Under the pieces are notes generated by a model. That model was not told where the DNA came from, made no database searches, and saw nothing but the letters and a program-made list of their open reading frames with translations. From Actinomycetes bacterium (GTDB taxonomy: Bacteria; Actinomycetota; Actinomycetes; Actinomycetales; Demequinaceae), in assembly GCA_023411615.1 (NCBI GenBank), contig JAEYOR010000021.1, positions 1 through 64,000 of the forward strand: a stretch of 64,000 nucleotides of DNA, written 5' to 3'. Below, piece by piece: positions 53,917 through 62,470 of the stretch. A program made the position numbers and the translations under genes. The stretch's first letter is position 1. Each line of letters starts with the position of its first letter.

Positions 53917-55587
53917 CTAGAAGGTGAATTCCGCCACGCGAGCGCGCAGGGTGTGCGAGAGGGATGAGAGTTGATTGATCGAGGCGTCAAATGACGTGAG
54001 GATTTCCACCGATGACGCGGTCTGGGTCGCTACGTCTGTGATGGACGCTGCAATTGAGGTGGAACCGTCGGCCGCGATGGCGACGCCCCGGCGCATCTCA
54101 GTCGACGTGGCGGTCTGCTCTTCCACCGCCGCCGCAATGGTGGTCTGGAACTGGTTGATCGACTCGATGATCTGCGTGATGTGTGCGATCGCCGCAACGG
54201 CGGACTCGGTGTCCTCTTGGATTGCTTCCACACGGCGCGCAATGTCCTCCGTTGCCGTGGCAGTGCCTTGCGCCAGGTCTTTGACCTCACCCGCGACCAC
54301 GGCAAAGCCACGGCCCATCTCGCCCGCACGCGCGGCCTCGATTGTCGCGTTGAGGGCGAGCAAGTTGGTCTGTGACGCGATCGTGCTGATGACCTTGACG
54401 ACATCGCCGATCTCTTCGCTCGACGTGCCGAGTTTGGTGACGATGTCGGTGGTGGCTGCCGCCACGCGGGCCGCTTCCGTGGCCACGCGTGCGGCCTCGT
54501 TGGCGTTGTGGGCGATCTCCTGAATCGAGACGTCCATCTCTTCCGCACCCTGGGTGACGGCGCCGACATTGCGAGATACCTCGTCGGCCGCGGTCGCGAC
54601 GAGCCCCGCGTTCGCTGCCGTCAGTTGAGAACCGTGGGTCACTTCGCGTCCAGCGGCGGACATCTCCTCGATAGCTGCGGCTACAGTCGAGGCCGCCTCC
54701 TCAACATCGGTGAGAACACCCTTCAGGTGACGCTGGGCGCGGCCAAGCTGTTCGGCCATCTGGCCAATCTCGTCGCTACCTTCAACGCCCGTGGCGTGAG
54801 TGAGGTCCCCACGCGCCATTGCCTCCAAAGCGGTGCCCATCGCCGCCGCACGTTTGCGCACTCCCCGCGCAACCATCCACCCCACAGCCGTGGACACAGC
54901 GATGCCGACAATGAGGAGAACCGACACGATGACCATCGCGTCGCGACTGCTCTTTTCGGCGGCCGCGACATCCGCTTCGATTTGCTCGTTCATCTTGGTT
55001 TCAAACTGATTGAGCGCCACGTCGACAGTGGTTCGAACCCGCGAAGCGGTGGTCGCCTCCGCCTCAGCGAAGCCTGCGAGGTCGCCATCAACGGCGAGCG
55101 GCATCAAGGTCCCATCCCGGAACGTCATCCATTCGGAACGAGCGACTTTCAATTCCTTCCACATGGGCGACGATGCGACGATGTCCTGCCCATCAAGGAG
55201 TTCGGTTGTCTCCTTGATCTGGTTGGTGATGCTGGCCACCTCAGCGACAGCGTCGGCATGATCCGAACTCGACGTGGCAAAGACGAGACGATCAAGGCTC
55301 AAACGCTCGAGCGCGTAAAGGGTCCGCAAGTTCGACACGGGTCCAAGCACATCCCGTTGGCCGTCAGCAATGGCGTGCGTATCTTGTGCCGCCGCAGTAC
55401 CGAGTGCGACCACGGCCACCGACGCCCCCACTGCCGGGACGGCCATGAGGACGAGCGCCACCATGATCTTGCGCTGGATCCCGATGTCGTCGCGACGGGG
55501 CAACCGCAGCCCCTTGATGCCGAAACCCCTCATGCGCGGGGGGCGAATTCGCTTCAGCGCCCCGAGCGGCAATCGCAGTTTCGACAT
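53917..55587 (-). CDS. Methyl-accepting chemotaxis protein within the che operon
   Basis: This 556-residue chemoreceptor begins with a basic stretch (residues 1-38) before the first membrane helix (about 42-65). A sensing domain follows, with a second helix near residue 210, a HAMP segment and a coiled coil with tip [36 protein letters not shown]. The C-terminus is VAEFTF with no pentapeptide tether. Two adjacent ATGs exist; the second (55587) is 5 nt from AAGGAG and is preferred. A short hairpin lies just upstream. Confidence 0.92.
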   Translation of the reverse strand: MSKLRLPLGALKRIRPPRMRGFGIKGLRLPRRDDIGIQRKIMVALVLMAVPAVGASVAVVALGTAAAQDTHAIADGQRDVLGPVSNLRTLYALERLSLDRLVFATSSSDHADAVAEVASITNQIKETTELLDGQDIVASSPMWKELKVARSEWMTFRDGTLMPLAVDGDLAGFAEAEATTASRVRTTVDVALNQFETKMNEQIEADVAAAEKSSRDAMVIVSVLLIVGIAVSTAVGWMVARGVRKRAAAMGTALEAMARGDLTHATGVEGSDEIGQMAEQLGRAQRHLKGVLTDVEEAASTVAAAIEEMSAAGREVTHGSQLTAANAGLVATAADEVSRNVGAVTQGAEEMDVSIQEIAHNANEAARVATEAARVAAATTDIVTKLGTSSEEIGDVVKVISTIASQTNLLALNATIEAARAGEMGRGFAVVAGEVKDLAQGTATATEDIARRVEAIQEDTESAVAAIAHITQIIESINQFQTTIAAAVEEQTATSTEMRRGVAIAADGSTSIAASITDVATQTASSVEILTSFDASINQLSSLSHTLRARVAEFTF

Positions 55588-55601
55588 CATGTCTCCTTGG
55601 G

Positions 55602-55618
55602 GGGCACCTCTTGTGCCC
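55602..55618 (-). promoter_or_regulatory. Hairpin next to the ribosome site of the operon chemoreceptor
   Basis: GGGCAC-AAGAG-GTGCCC forms a perfect 6-bp stem ending 3 nt before the AAGGAG ribosome site on the minus strand. It could tune translation. The loop lacks a GGA, so CsrA binding to it is not supported directly. Confidence 0.4.
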
Positions 55619-55662
55619 TACGGGTGTCCCATCGGTCATGGGACGAGTTGATAAAGGGGGCT

Positions 55663-56082
55663 TCAGACCTGTGCGGCCAAATCCACATCGAGGGACAACA
55701 GCAGGCCGTCCTCGAGCGAATAGACCCCCCTCACCACATCGCGCAACGCTGGCTCCAGCGTGGGCGGCGGCGGGCCAAACTGGTCGGCATCAAGTTCAAG
55801 CACATCGCCCACCTGGTCAACGAGGAGTGAGACGGGCTCACCGTCCACTTTCACCACCACCATCATTGGTTCGTCGTCGTCGGCATAAGGCTCGCGCCCA
55901 AGACGGGCACGCAAGTCGACGAGCAGCACAACTTGGCCCCGCAGGTTGACGAGCCCCGCGACTTCCTTTGGCGATTGCGGCACGCGAGTGCGGTTGTGAA
56001 GGCGCAATGCTTCCTGAACGCGCTCCACATCAACGCCATAGAGACGGTTGTCGAGCTTGAAGGTCGCAAGTTGGTGTCGCAT
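55663..56082 (-). CDS. cheW: Chemotaxis coupling protein
   Basis: This 139-residue protein is a single CheW domain: HQLATFKLDNRLYGVDVERVQEAL at the start, GLVNLRGQVVLLVDLRARLG in the middle and LLVDQVGDVLELD later. It links chemoreceptors to CheA. ATG 56082 starts 1 bp after the cheA stop, and longer frames enter cheA. The C-terminal DGLLLSLDVDLAAQV is typical. Confidence 0.94.
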   Translation of the reverse strand: MRHQLATFKLDNRLYGVDVERVQEALRLHNRTRVPQSPKEVAGLVNLRGQVVLLVDLRARLGREPYADDDEPMMVVVKVDGEPVSLLVDQVGDVLELDADQFGPPPPTLEPALRDVVRGVYSLEDGLLLSLDVDLAAQV

Positions 56083-56083
56083 G

Positions 56084-58519
56084 TCAGAACTCCGATCCAG
56101 CGCCGACAAGTTCAGCGTCTTCAGCGTCGTAGAAGTTCGAATCCCCGGACTCCACGGCGGCGCGCAAATCAAGCAGTTCCGTCACTCGCTCCTTGATGAC
56201 AGTGGACCCAAGGAGGCCGTAGCCGGAAACATCCGAGAAGTCGGACACGGCGCACTCGACAATGTCCACCACTTCATTTGCGACAAGAGCGACGGTGCGA
56301 TCCCCTCGCGTGCAGACGACGATGGCAAGTTCTTCGCGGTCGGTTCCGCCGTCGCCAAGCAAACGGGCGAGGTCGACAACCGGGGTGATGCGACCGCGGT
56401 ATTGCATCACTGCGGAGCCAGCGACCTGCTCAATGATCGAGACGGACAAGCGTTCGAGTCGAGTGACGGCTCCAAGCGGCATCGCCACTTGACGGCCATC
56501 GCCAACGCTCACGACCAGCATGGGCTCAGTGGACGACGCTGCGGCATGCTCAGTCTGCGAGCTCGCGACAGCCTCTTGCAGATCGGTGTCGAGCGCGCGG
56601 CGAGCAACGGCCGGAATGTCGAGGATGAGAGCCACGGAACCGTCGCCGAGCAGCGTGGCACCCGCGTAGAGGCCGATGCTCTTGACGGCCGCCGCGATGG
56701 GCTTTGCGACAATCTCCTCGGTGTTGCGCACCTGATCGACCACGAGTCCAAAGCGTCCGCCGTCGGCCTGGACCACGGCGATGACGGCTCTTACGAGCGA
56801 CTCGCGAGCCGGAGAGCCGAGCACATCCCGCAAGTCGACGAGCGGCAGAAGTTGACCGCGGAGGCGGAACACCGGAGCCTCGCCTACATATTCGACACCT
56901 GTTTGCTGATCATCCACGGCAAGGAGCTCAAGCAAGTTGACCTGGGGAATCGCGTAGGTCTCGGCATTGCACTCGACAGTGAGCGCGGGCATGATCGCGA
57001 GCGTGAGGGGGATGCGCAGGCGCCACGTGGTGCCAAGGCCCTGAGTGGACTGCACGTCCACCACGCCGCCGATCGCCTCCACCTTGGTCTTCACCACGTC
57101 CATGCCGACGCCGCGGCCGGACACGTTCGTCACGTGGTCTGCCGTGGAGAAGCCGGGGAGGAAGACGAGGTGAAGGAGATCCTGCGTGCTCATGTCTGCC
57201 ACTTGGGCAGGGGTGCGCAGGCCACGCTCCACTGCCTTGGCGGCCACGGCGTGCGCGTCGATGCCCTTGCCGTCGTCGCTGATCTCCACCACCACTTGGC
57301 CGCCCTGGTGGTAGGCGCGCAGGGTGAGAAGGCCGGTGGGCGACTTACCAGCGGCTTCACGCGCGGCAGGCGCCTCGATGCCGTGGTCGATCGCATTGCG
57401 AATGAGGTGGGTGAGCGGGTCCTTGATGGCCTCGAGAAGGCCGCGGTCCAGTTCAGTCTCTTGACCAATCATCTCGAGGCGAACATGGCGTCCAAGGGAG
57501 GTCGAGATGTCGCGCACCATGCGCGGCACCTTTGACCACACATGCTCAATGGGCTGCATCCGCGTCTTCATCACGCCCTGCTGCAGTTCGGTCGCAATGA
57601 GCGACAAGCGCTGCGAAGCGCGCACGAGCGAGGCGTCGCCCAAGTCACCAGCGAGGCGAGTCATCGCGTTACGTGCGAGCACCAACTCGCCCACGTGACG
57701 CATGAGCGCATCGAGCACGTCCACGTCCACCCGAATGGAGGACTCGGTGGCGGAGCGGACCGCCGTGGGAGCGTCGTCCGTCTCCTCGGGCTCAACCGGG
57801 GCGCTCAGTGTGGCCGAGGGCATGGGCGCTGCCGCGATTGCGGGCGCCTCAGCAGCGGCCAACCTCTCGGCGCCGGCCGACGCTTCAGCAGGCTCTTCCT
57901 TTGCGGCTGGGACCTCGATTGTGCGCGCTGGCGCCACGATCTTCTTGGCGGTTGGCTTCTTCACTGCAGGCTTGTTCACGGCAGGCTTCTTCACGGCGGG
58001 CTTCTTAGCCGCCGGCTTCTTTGCTGCGGGTGTCTTCGCAGCAGGCTTCTTAACAGCGGGCTCTTTTGCCGCCGGTACGGGTGTCACGGTGACTGACTCC
58101 TCATTGCTGTGTGCAGCGTCGGCCGCCTCCGCGGGCGAGTCGAGCACCTCTTTAATGTCGGCCACCACGTCGTCGACCTCGTGATCGCCCTCGGCACCGG
58201 TCGCCTCGATGGTGCCAAGCACCTCGCGAACCGCGTCCACCATGCGCAAGAGCACATCCGTGGTGCGCTGCGTCATGGGGCGCTTGCCGTCGCGAAGCTC
58301 CGCCAAGAGGTTTTCACCGACGTGGGTGAGCGATTCCAAGGTGCCAAAGGCCAAGAAGCCGCTCGTGCCCTTGATGGTGTGAATGGTGCGAAACACGGAG
58401 CTCAGCAGATCGCGTGAGCCCGGCTTGTGTTCGAGCGCCACGAGGTCGCGATCCAACTGATCGAGGTTCTCGTAGCTTTCCACGACGAATTCGCGGACGA
58501 TCTCGTCCATTCCGTCCAT
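56084..58519 (-). CDS. cheA: Chemotaxis sensor kinase with a Lys/Pro/Ala-rich linker and two CheW-like domains
   Basis: This 811-residue kinase has an Hpt domain (phosphorylated H47 in RTIHTIKGTSGFL), dimerisation helices (about 262-325), and an ATPase domain with N-box HLIRNAIDHG (371-380), DDGKGID (415-421) and GRGVGMDVV (468-476). Two CheW-like regulatory domains follow (about 506-640 and 665-795). Residues 149-197 are a run of Lys-Lys-Pro-Ala units where a CheY-binding P2 domain normally sits. It is in operon with cheW 1 bp downstream. Length exceeds E. coli CheA because of the second CheW domain. Confidence 0.95.
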   Translation of the reverse strand: MDGMDEIVREFVVESYENLDQLDRDLVALEHKPGSRDLLSSVFRTIHTIKGTSGFLAFGTLESLTHVGENLLAELRDGKRPMTQRTTDVLLRMVDAVREVLGTIEATGAEGDHEVDDVVADIKEVLDSPAEAADAAHSNEESVTVTPVPAAKEPAVKKPAAKTPAAKKPAAKKPAVKKPAVNKPAVKKPTAKKIVAPARTIEVPAAKEEPAEASAGAERLAAAEAPAIAAAPMPSATLSAPVEPEETDDAPTAVRSATESSIRVDVDVLDALMRHVGELVLARNAMTRLAGDLGDASLVRASQRLSLIATELQQGVMKTRMQPIEHVWSKVPRMVRDISTSLGRHVRLEMIGQETELDRGLLEAIKDPLTHLIRNAIDHGIEAPAAREAAGKSPTGLLTLRAYHQGGQVVVEISDDGKGIDAHAVAAKAVERGLRTPAQVADMSTQDLLHLVFLPGFSTADHVTNVSGRGVGMDVVKTKVEAIGGVVDVQSTQGLGTTWRLRIPLTLAIMPALTVECNAETYAIPQVNLLELLAVDDQQTGVEYVGEAPVFRLRGQLLPLVDLRDVLGSPARESLVRAVIAVVQADGGRFGLVVDQVRNTEEIVAKPIAAAVKSIGLYAGATLLGDGSVALILDIPAVARRALDTDLQEAVASSQTEHAAASSTEPMLVVSVGDGRQVAMPLGAVTRLERLSVSIIEQVAGSAVMQYRGRITPVVDLARLLGDGGTDREELAIVVCTRGDRTVALVANEVVDIVECAVSDFSDVSGYGLLGSTVIKERVTELLDLRAAVESGDSNFYDAEDAELVGAGSEF

Positions 58520-58660
58520 CGATACGCTCCCGTCACCGTGAGGGCGGCACTAGCCGCCTCGTCGCGCAACCAATCGGCTGCGGAGCGCCGGACGTAAGCA
58601 GTCGGTGAGAGCGAGGCCGTGATGTTGCTCACGAAAGTCGGGCGGGTGCCGTCACATGGA

Positions 58661-58912
58661 TCAGGCGTCGGCGTCCTTCTGAGGCGCACGAGGTGCCAGA
58701 CCCCGCAGCCGCTCAACAGCGCTGTCATCAACAGCGGCGGCGGCAACGTTGGTCTGCTCAACAGCCTCGAAGATCTCGGCGCGCGTCACGCGGATGTCGC
58801 GAGGAGCATCGATGCCCACGCGCACACCGTCGGACCGCACATCGATGATGGTCACCACGATGTCCTTGCCGATGATGAGGCGCTCACCGACGCGTCGTGA
58901 CAGGACCAGCAT
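58661..58912 (-). CDS. csrA: Carbon storage regulator / translational regulator
   Basis: This 83-residue protein starts MLVLSRRVGERLIIGKDIVVTIIDVRSDGVRVGIDAPRDIRVTRAEIF, a complete CsrA. It binds GGA-containing mRNA leaders, classically repressing flagellin translation. The C-terminal 30 residues (Ala-rich) extend beyond the usual 60-65. TAGTCT lies 6 nt before the ATG, so csrA likely has a private leaderless promoter. FliW, its usual antagonist, is not encoded in the window. Confidence 0.95.
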   Translation of the reverse strand: MLVLSRRVGERLIIGKDIVVTIIDVRSDGVRVGIDAPRDIRVTRAEIFEAVEQTNVAAAAVDDSAVERLRGLAPRAPQKDADA

Positions 58913-58918
58913 GTAGCG

Positions 58919-58924
58919 AGACTA
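58919..58924 (-). promoter_or_regulatory. -10 element for leaderless csrA
   Basis: TAGTCT on the minus strand is followed by 6 nt (CGCTAC) and the csrA ATG, between the flhF-like gene and csrA. Confidence 0.55.
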
Positions 58925-58991
58925 ACGCCCGCGCGCCCTCACATGCCAGGCGCTCCTTGGCGCGGCGCGCCACGGACCGTCCCGCAGGCGC

Positions 58992-60368
58992 CTACTCGGC
59001 TGCTGCGATGCGCTCTCCAAGCAACGCCGCCCACACGACGGACGCGGCCGGAAGGCCGTCCATCCAGGCAATCGGCAAAGAGTAATCAAGCACCGCCGCC
59101 GGGGCCTGAGCGTCGGCAAGGCCCACTGCGGCGATCGCGTCGACGCGCGCATGGCGCGCCAGTACGGCGATCTCCGGCTCGGTGGCCGCAGCACGCTTTG
59201 TCGCGTCCACGACTACCCAGACCGTGTCCGCGTCAAAGGCCGCCACCATGGGCCCGGCAACCGCGGCCCCCCGGCGTCCCGGGGTCACCCCAAGCGCCAC
59301 GATGAGCGGCTCGCCCACCTGCGCCGCCTTGTCAGCCCGCCTCCGCGCGCCAGTGGCCTCGGACTCTGTACGGATGCGCCGGCCGTGCCCACGAATCGCC
59401 GCTATGTCACCTGCGAGCGCCACCGCCGTCGCTGGCATCCCGAGCCAAGCGGCCACTTGCGTCGCCACCGCCACCGCTTGCTCGGCCGGTCCCGCAATGA
59501 CGACGAGGTCGCCTGCTTCCGGCCGGCGCACCGGCGGCACTCCAAAGCCCGCCACCACATCGAGCAGCGGCACCGCGACATCGAGGTCCTCGAATGCGCG
59601 AGTGAAACGGCGGGGCACACCAAGAGCGAGCAGCGCCGGGACCGTGCAGCGGGTCGCCACGGCACCCGCCATGTCCGTGAACACACCCCAACGGTTCAGC
59701 ACAACGTCGCCGTCACCGCTCGGGGCGTGGACGGCGGGCTGGGCGGCAGGGGCCACAATCGCGCCTTCTCCGGCCGAAGCCGGGGTCTCGTCTCCGGCTG
59801 ACGCCTCAAGCGGCGCGTCGGGCCCCTCGCCTGCCGAGGGCGAGCCAGTTCGCGGAGTCGAGGGCGGCGCCGCAGGGAAGGAGGCTTTGACAAAGGAGCG
59901 AGCGGGAGCCTCGGCGCCCGCCGTCATGCTTCCTGTCAATTGCAGGACAAGCCGATCAAACTCGGCCATGTCGGTTGTCTCAGGCTGTGTAGCGAGTGCC
60001 TCCGGCGCCTCAGTTGCCAGTACCTCGCCTGCCGGAGCCTCTTTGTCCGCCACGTCCTGGCCCGTCACCCCCGCGAGCATGGCCTCCCGGGCGGCCCGAG
60101 CGTCGGCGATCTCCGCCGCGAGCGCACGGTCAATTGCCGCGTCGCGCTGGGTCTCGGCCGCGCGAGCAGGCGACGCGGGCACATCGCCCGGCTCAGCGTC
60201 GGGCACTTCGAGAGTCAACTCGAAGTGCTCGCGAGTGAAAAAGCCCATGACACCGCCGGTGCGAACCTTCTCCGCCCGCACGATCTTGACACTCGGCCCG
60301 TACTCATCGCGCGCTTGCAACAGCAAGGCTTCGAGGTCTGGGCCCTCAAGCAGCAATTGCTGTGGCAT
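58992..60368 (-). CDS. FlhF-like protein without a P-loop (degenerate SRP-type GTPase)
   Basis: This 458-residue protein occupies the FlhF position after flhA. The first 55 residues (DLEALLLQARDEYGPSVKIVRAEKVRTGGVMGFFTREHFELTLEV) match the FlhF N-terminal B domain. A low-complexity Ala/Pro/Glu linker (about 60-220) follows. The C-terminal third keeps the NG-domain outline (DLVVIAGPAEQAVAVATQVAAW at 287-308, TVWVVVDATKR, then AIAAVGLADAQAPAAVLDYSLPIAW), but the P-loop GPTGVGKTT reads GPAEQAVAV and TKLDE is lost. It probably cannot bind GTP in the usual way. It overlaps flhA by 23 bp. Confidence 0.7.
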   Translation of the reverse strand: MPQQLLLEGPDLEALLLQARDEYGPSVKIVRAEKVRTGGVMGFFTREHFELTLEVPDAEPGDVPASPARAAETQRDAAIDRALAAEIADARAAREAMLAGVTGQDVADKEAPAGEVLATEAPEALATQPETTDMAEFDRLVLQLTGSMTAGAEAPARSFVKASFPAAPPSTPRTGSPSAGEGPDAPLEASAGDETPASAGEGAIVAPAAQPAVHAPSGDGDVVLNRWGVFTDMAGAVATRCTVPALLALGVPRRFTRAFEDLDVAVPLLDVVAGFGVPPVRRPEAGDLVVIAGPAEQAVAVATQVAAWLGMPATAVALAGDIAAIRGHGRRIRTESEATGARRRADKAAQVGEPLIVALGVTPGRRGAAVAGPMVAAFDADTVWVVVDATKRAAATEPEIAVLARHARVDAIAAVGLADAQAPAAVLDYSLPIAWMDGLPAASVVWAALLGERIAAAE

Positions 60369-62403
60369 CGCTCACCACTCCAACGGTCTCGACCTGAACC
60401 GGGGCGCAGGTCACTTCGGAATAGGACAGCACAGGCAACTCGGGCAAGCCGAGAGCGACTGTGCGGCGCAGCGCCGGGCGCAAACCCGGTGCACATACCA
60501 ATATCGGCTCATATCCCAACATCTCAACCTCTTGGACCCGGGTGCGCAGCATGGTGAGCACGCGCTCCACACGATCCGGCTCGATGACGAGCTGCGTTCC
60601 GTCCTCACCACCTCGACGGGACTCGATGAGCTGTTGCTCGAGAACCGGCTCCAACGTGATGACTCGCAGCACACCGTCGCGCACGTACGGCGATGCCACC
60701 GCTGGTCCCAGCGCACCACGCGCCGCCTCAATAAGGCCCTCGGGATCTGTGGACACTTTGGCCCTCAAGGTGAGGCCTTCAAAGATGCGCGGCAAGTCGC
60801 GGACCGACACCTTCTCCGCCAGCAAGCCCTGCAGCACGCGCTGGACCTCACCAAGGGACAAGAGGCTCGGCACCAGTTCCTCGACTACAGCGGGGTTCAC
60901 TTGCTTCACGCCCTCAACGAGCACGCGGACGTCTTCACGGGTGAGCAGACGCGCCGCGTTGGAGCTGATGATCGAGCCGAGGTGGGTGACAAGCACGGAG
61001 ACGCGGTCCACAACCGTTGCGCCGGAGAGCTCCGCCTGGGCGCGCATCTCGGCGGGAATCCATTTGCCGCTGAGACCGAAGACCGGCTCATGGACGGGGT
61101 CACCCGGAAGCTGATCCAGGTGGTCACCGAGTGCGAGCAATCGGCCTGAGGGCGCCTCACCGCGGCCCACCTCAACGCCGGCAATCTTGACAACGTACGT
61201 CGAGCGCGGCAGTTCGACCGAGTCGCGAGTGCGCACCGGCGGCACCACCAAACCGAGATCCATCGCAATCTTCCGGCGCAGGCCGCGCACCCGTGCAAGG
61301 AGATCCTGATCCGTGCCGGAGCCCACAAGGTCGACCAAGTCGGGCGCGAGCTGGATCTCGAGAGCGTGCACCCGCATTTGCTCCATGAGCGCCTCAGGCG
61401 AATCGGGCAGCGGCGCACTCGCCTCGGACTCGCGCTTTTCGATCTCCTGGCTCACCACGTCGGCCTTCTCGCGAGCGCCAGCTCGCTGAGCCATGAAGAG
61501 CAGTCCCACACCGACGACGATGAAGGGCACCTTGGGCAGCCCGGGCACGAGTGCGAGGGCGAGCGCGGCGCTGCCAGCAATCATGAGGGCGGTGCGCGAC
61601 TGGAACAGTTGCTCGCTCGCGGTGGTGCCCATATCGGACGACGCTGTGGCACGGGTGACGATCAAACCGGTGGCTACCGACATGAGGAGGGCGGGGATCT
61701 GGGAGACGAGACCGTCACCAATGGTGAGCATCGAGAACCGCTCGATTGCCTCCGACGTGCTCATGCCCATCTGCATGATGCCCACGCCAAATCCACCGAG
61801 CAGGTTGATGAGAGTGATGATGATGCCGGCAATCGCGTCACCCTTGACGAACTTCGAACCACCATCCATGGCGCCGTAGAAATCGGCCTCCGCCGCGATG
61901 TCCGCGCGGCGCTGGCGGGCCGTGTCCTCGTCAATGAGCCCCGCGTTGAGGTCCGCGTCGATAGCCATCTGCTTTCCGGGCATCGCATCCAAGGTGAAGC
62001 GTGCACCCACCTCAGCCACACGGCCGGCACCGTTCGTGATGACGGCGAACTGAATGACAACGAGGATGAGGAAGATGACGAGACCGATGATGAGCGAGCC
62101 ACCGACCACAAAGTGACCGAAGGCGTCGATCACCTCACCGGCGTAGCCGTCCCGCAGCACAAGACGCGTGGACGCCACGTTGAGACCGAGCCGGAAGAGT
62201 GTGAGGACAAGCACCATCGAGGGGAACACGGAGAAATCGAGCGGACGCTTCACATACATCGCGGTCATCAGCACGACGAGGGACATCGTGATGTTGATGA
62301 CGAGCAAGAAGTCGAGCAGAGGTGCGGGCAGCGGCACCACGAGCAAGAGCACCACGCCCACGACGCCGACGGGAACAGCTAACCGACTGATACGACCGCT
62401 CAT
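60346..62403 (-). CDS. flhA: Flagellar biosynthesis protein FlhA
   Basis: This 685-residue component of the flagellar type III export gate has about eight N-terminal membrane helices (residues 10-320) and a cytoplasmic nonameric ring domain. Family blocks are LVVLMTAMYVKRPLDFSVFPSMVLVLTLFRLGLNVASTRLVL, RFTLDAMPGKQMAIDADLNAGLID (FHIPEP region) and DGGSKFVKGDAIAGIIITLINLLGG. A full AAGGAGG ribosome site sits 8 nt before the ATG. It lies 67 bp after flhB. Confidence 0.97.
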   Translation of the reverse strand: MSGRISRLAVPVGVVGVVLLLVVPLPAPLLDFLLVINITMSLVVLMTAMYVKRPLDFSVFPSMVLVLTLFRLGLNVASTRLVLRDGYAGEVIDAFGHFVVGGSLIIGLVIFLILVVIQFAVITNGAGRVAEVGARFTLDAMPGKQMAIDADLNAGLIDEDTARQRRADIAAEADFYGAMDGGSKFVKGDAIAGIIITLINLLGGFGVGIMQMGMSTSEAIERFSMLTIGDGLVSQIPALLMSVATGLIVTRATASSDMGTTASEQLFQSRTALMIAGSAALALALVPGLPKVPFIVVGVGLLFMAQRAGAREKADVVSQEIEKRESEASAPLPDSPEALMEQMRVHALEIQLAPDLVDLVGSGTDQDLLARVRGLRRKIAMDLGLVVPPVRTRDSVELPRSTYVVKIAGVEVGRGEAPSGRLLALGDHLDQLPGDPVHEPVFGLSGKWIPAEMRAQAELSGATVVDRVSVLVTHLGSIISSNAARLLTREDVRVLVEGVKQVNPAVVEELVPSLLSLGEVQRVLQGLLAEKVSVRDLPRIFEGLTLRAKVSTDPEGLIEAARGALGPAVASPYVRDGVLRVITLEPVLEQQLIESRRGGEDGTQLVIEPDRVERVLTMLRTRVQEVEMLGYEPILVCAPGLRPALRRTVALGLPELPVLSYSEVTCAPVQVETVGVVSDATAIAA

Positions 62404-62470
62404 GAGCGGGCCTCCTTACGGCAAGCGCCGTCAATGGCGCGATCCGGGGACGAGTAAGTAGCGGTGCGGG

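Noticed and set aside
57702..58184. Plus-strand frame with repeated Ala-Gly-Phe-Phe units resembling a membrane protein
   Set aside because: It is the antisense reading of the CheA Lys/Pro/Ala repeat and has no ribosome site.
58520..58660. Hairpin GGCGGC-ACTA-GCCGCC in the csrA-cheA gap
   Set aside because: A short GC-rich stem with no T tract, close to the cheA start; frequent by chance in such sequence.
59182..61149. Long open frame (655 codons) on the plus strand
   Set aside because: It is antisense to flhA and the flhF-like gene, Ser/Arg/Ala-rich, has no recognised domain, and is explained by GC-rich codon bias.
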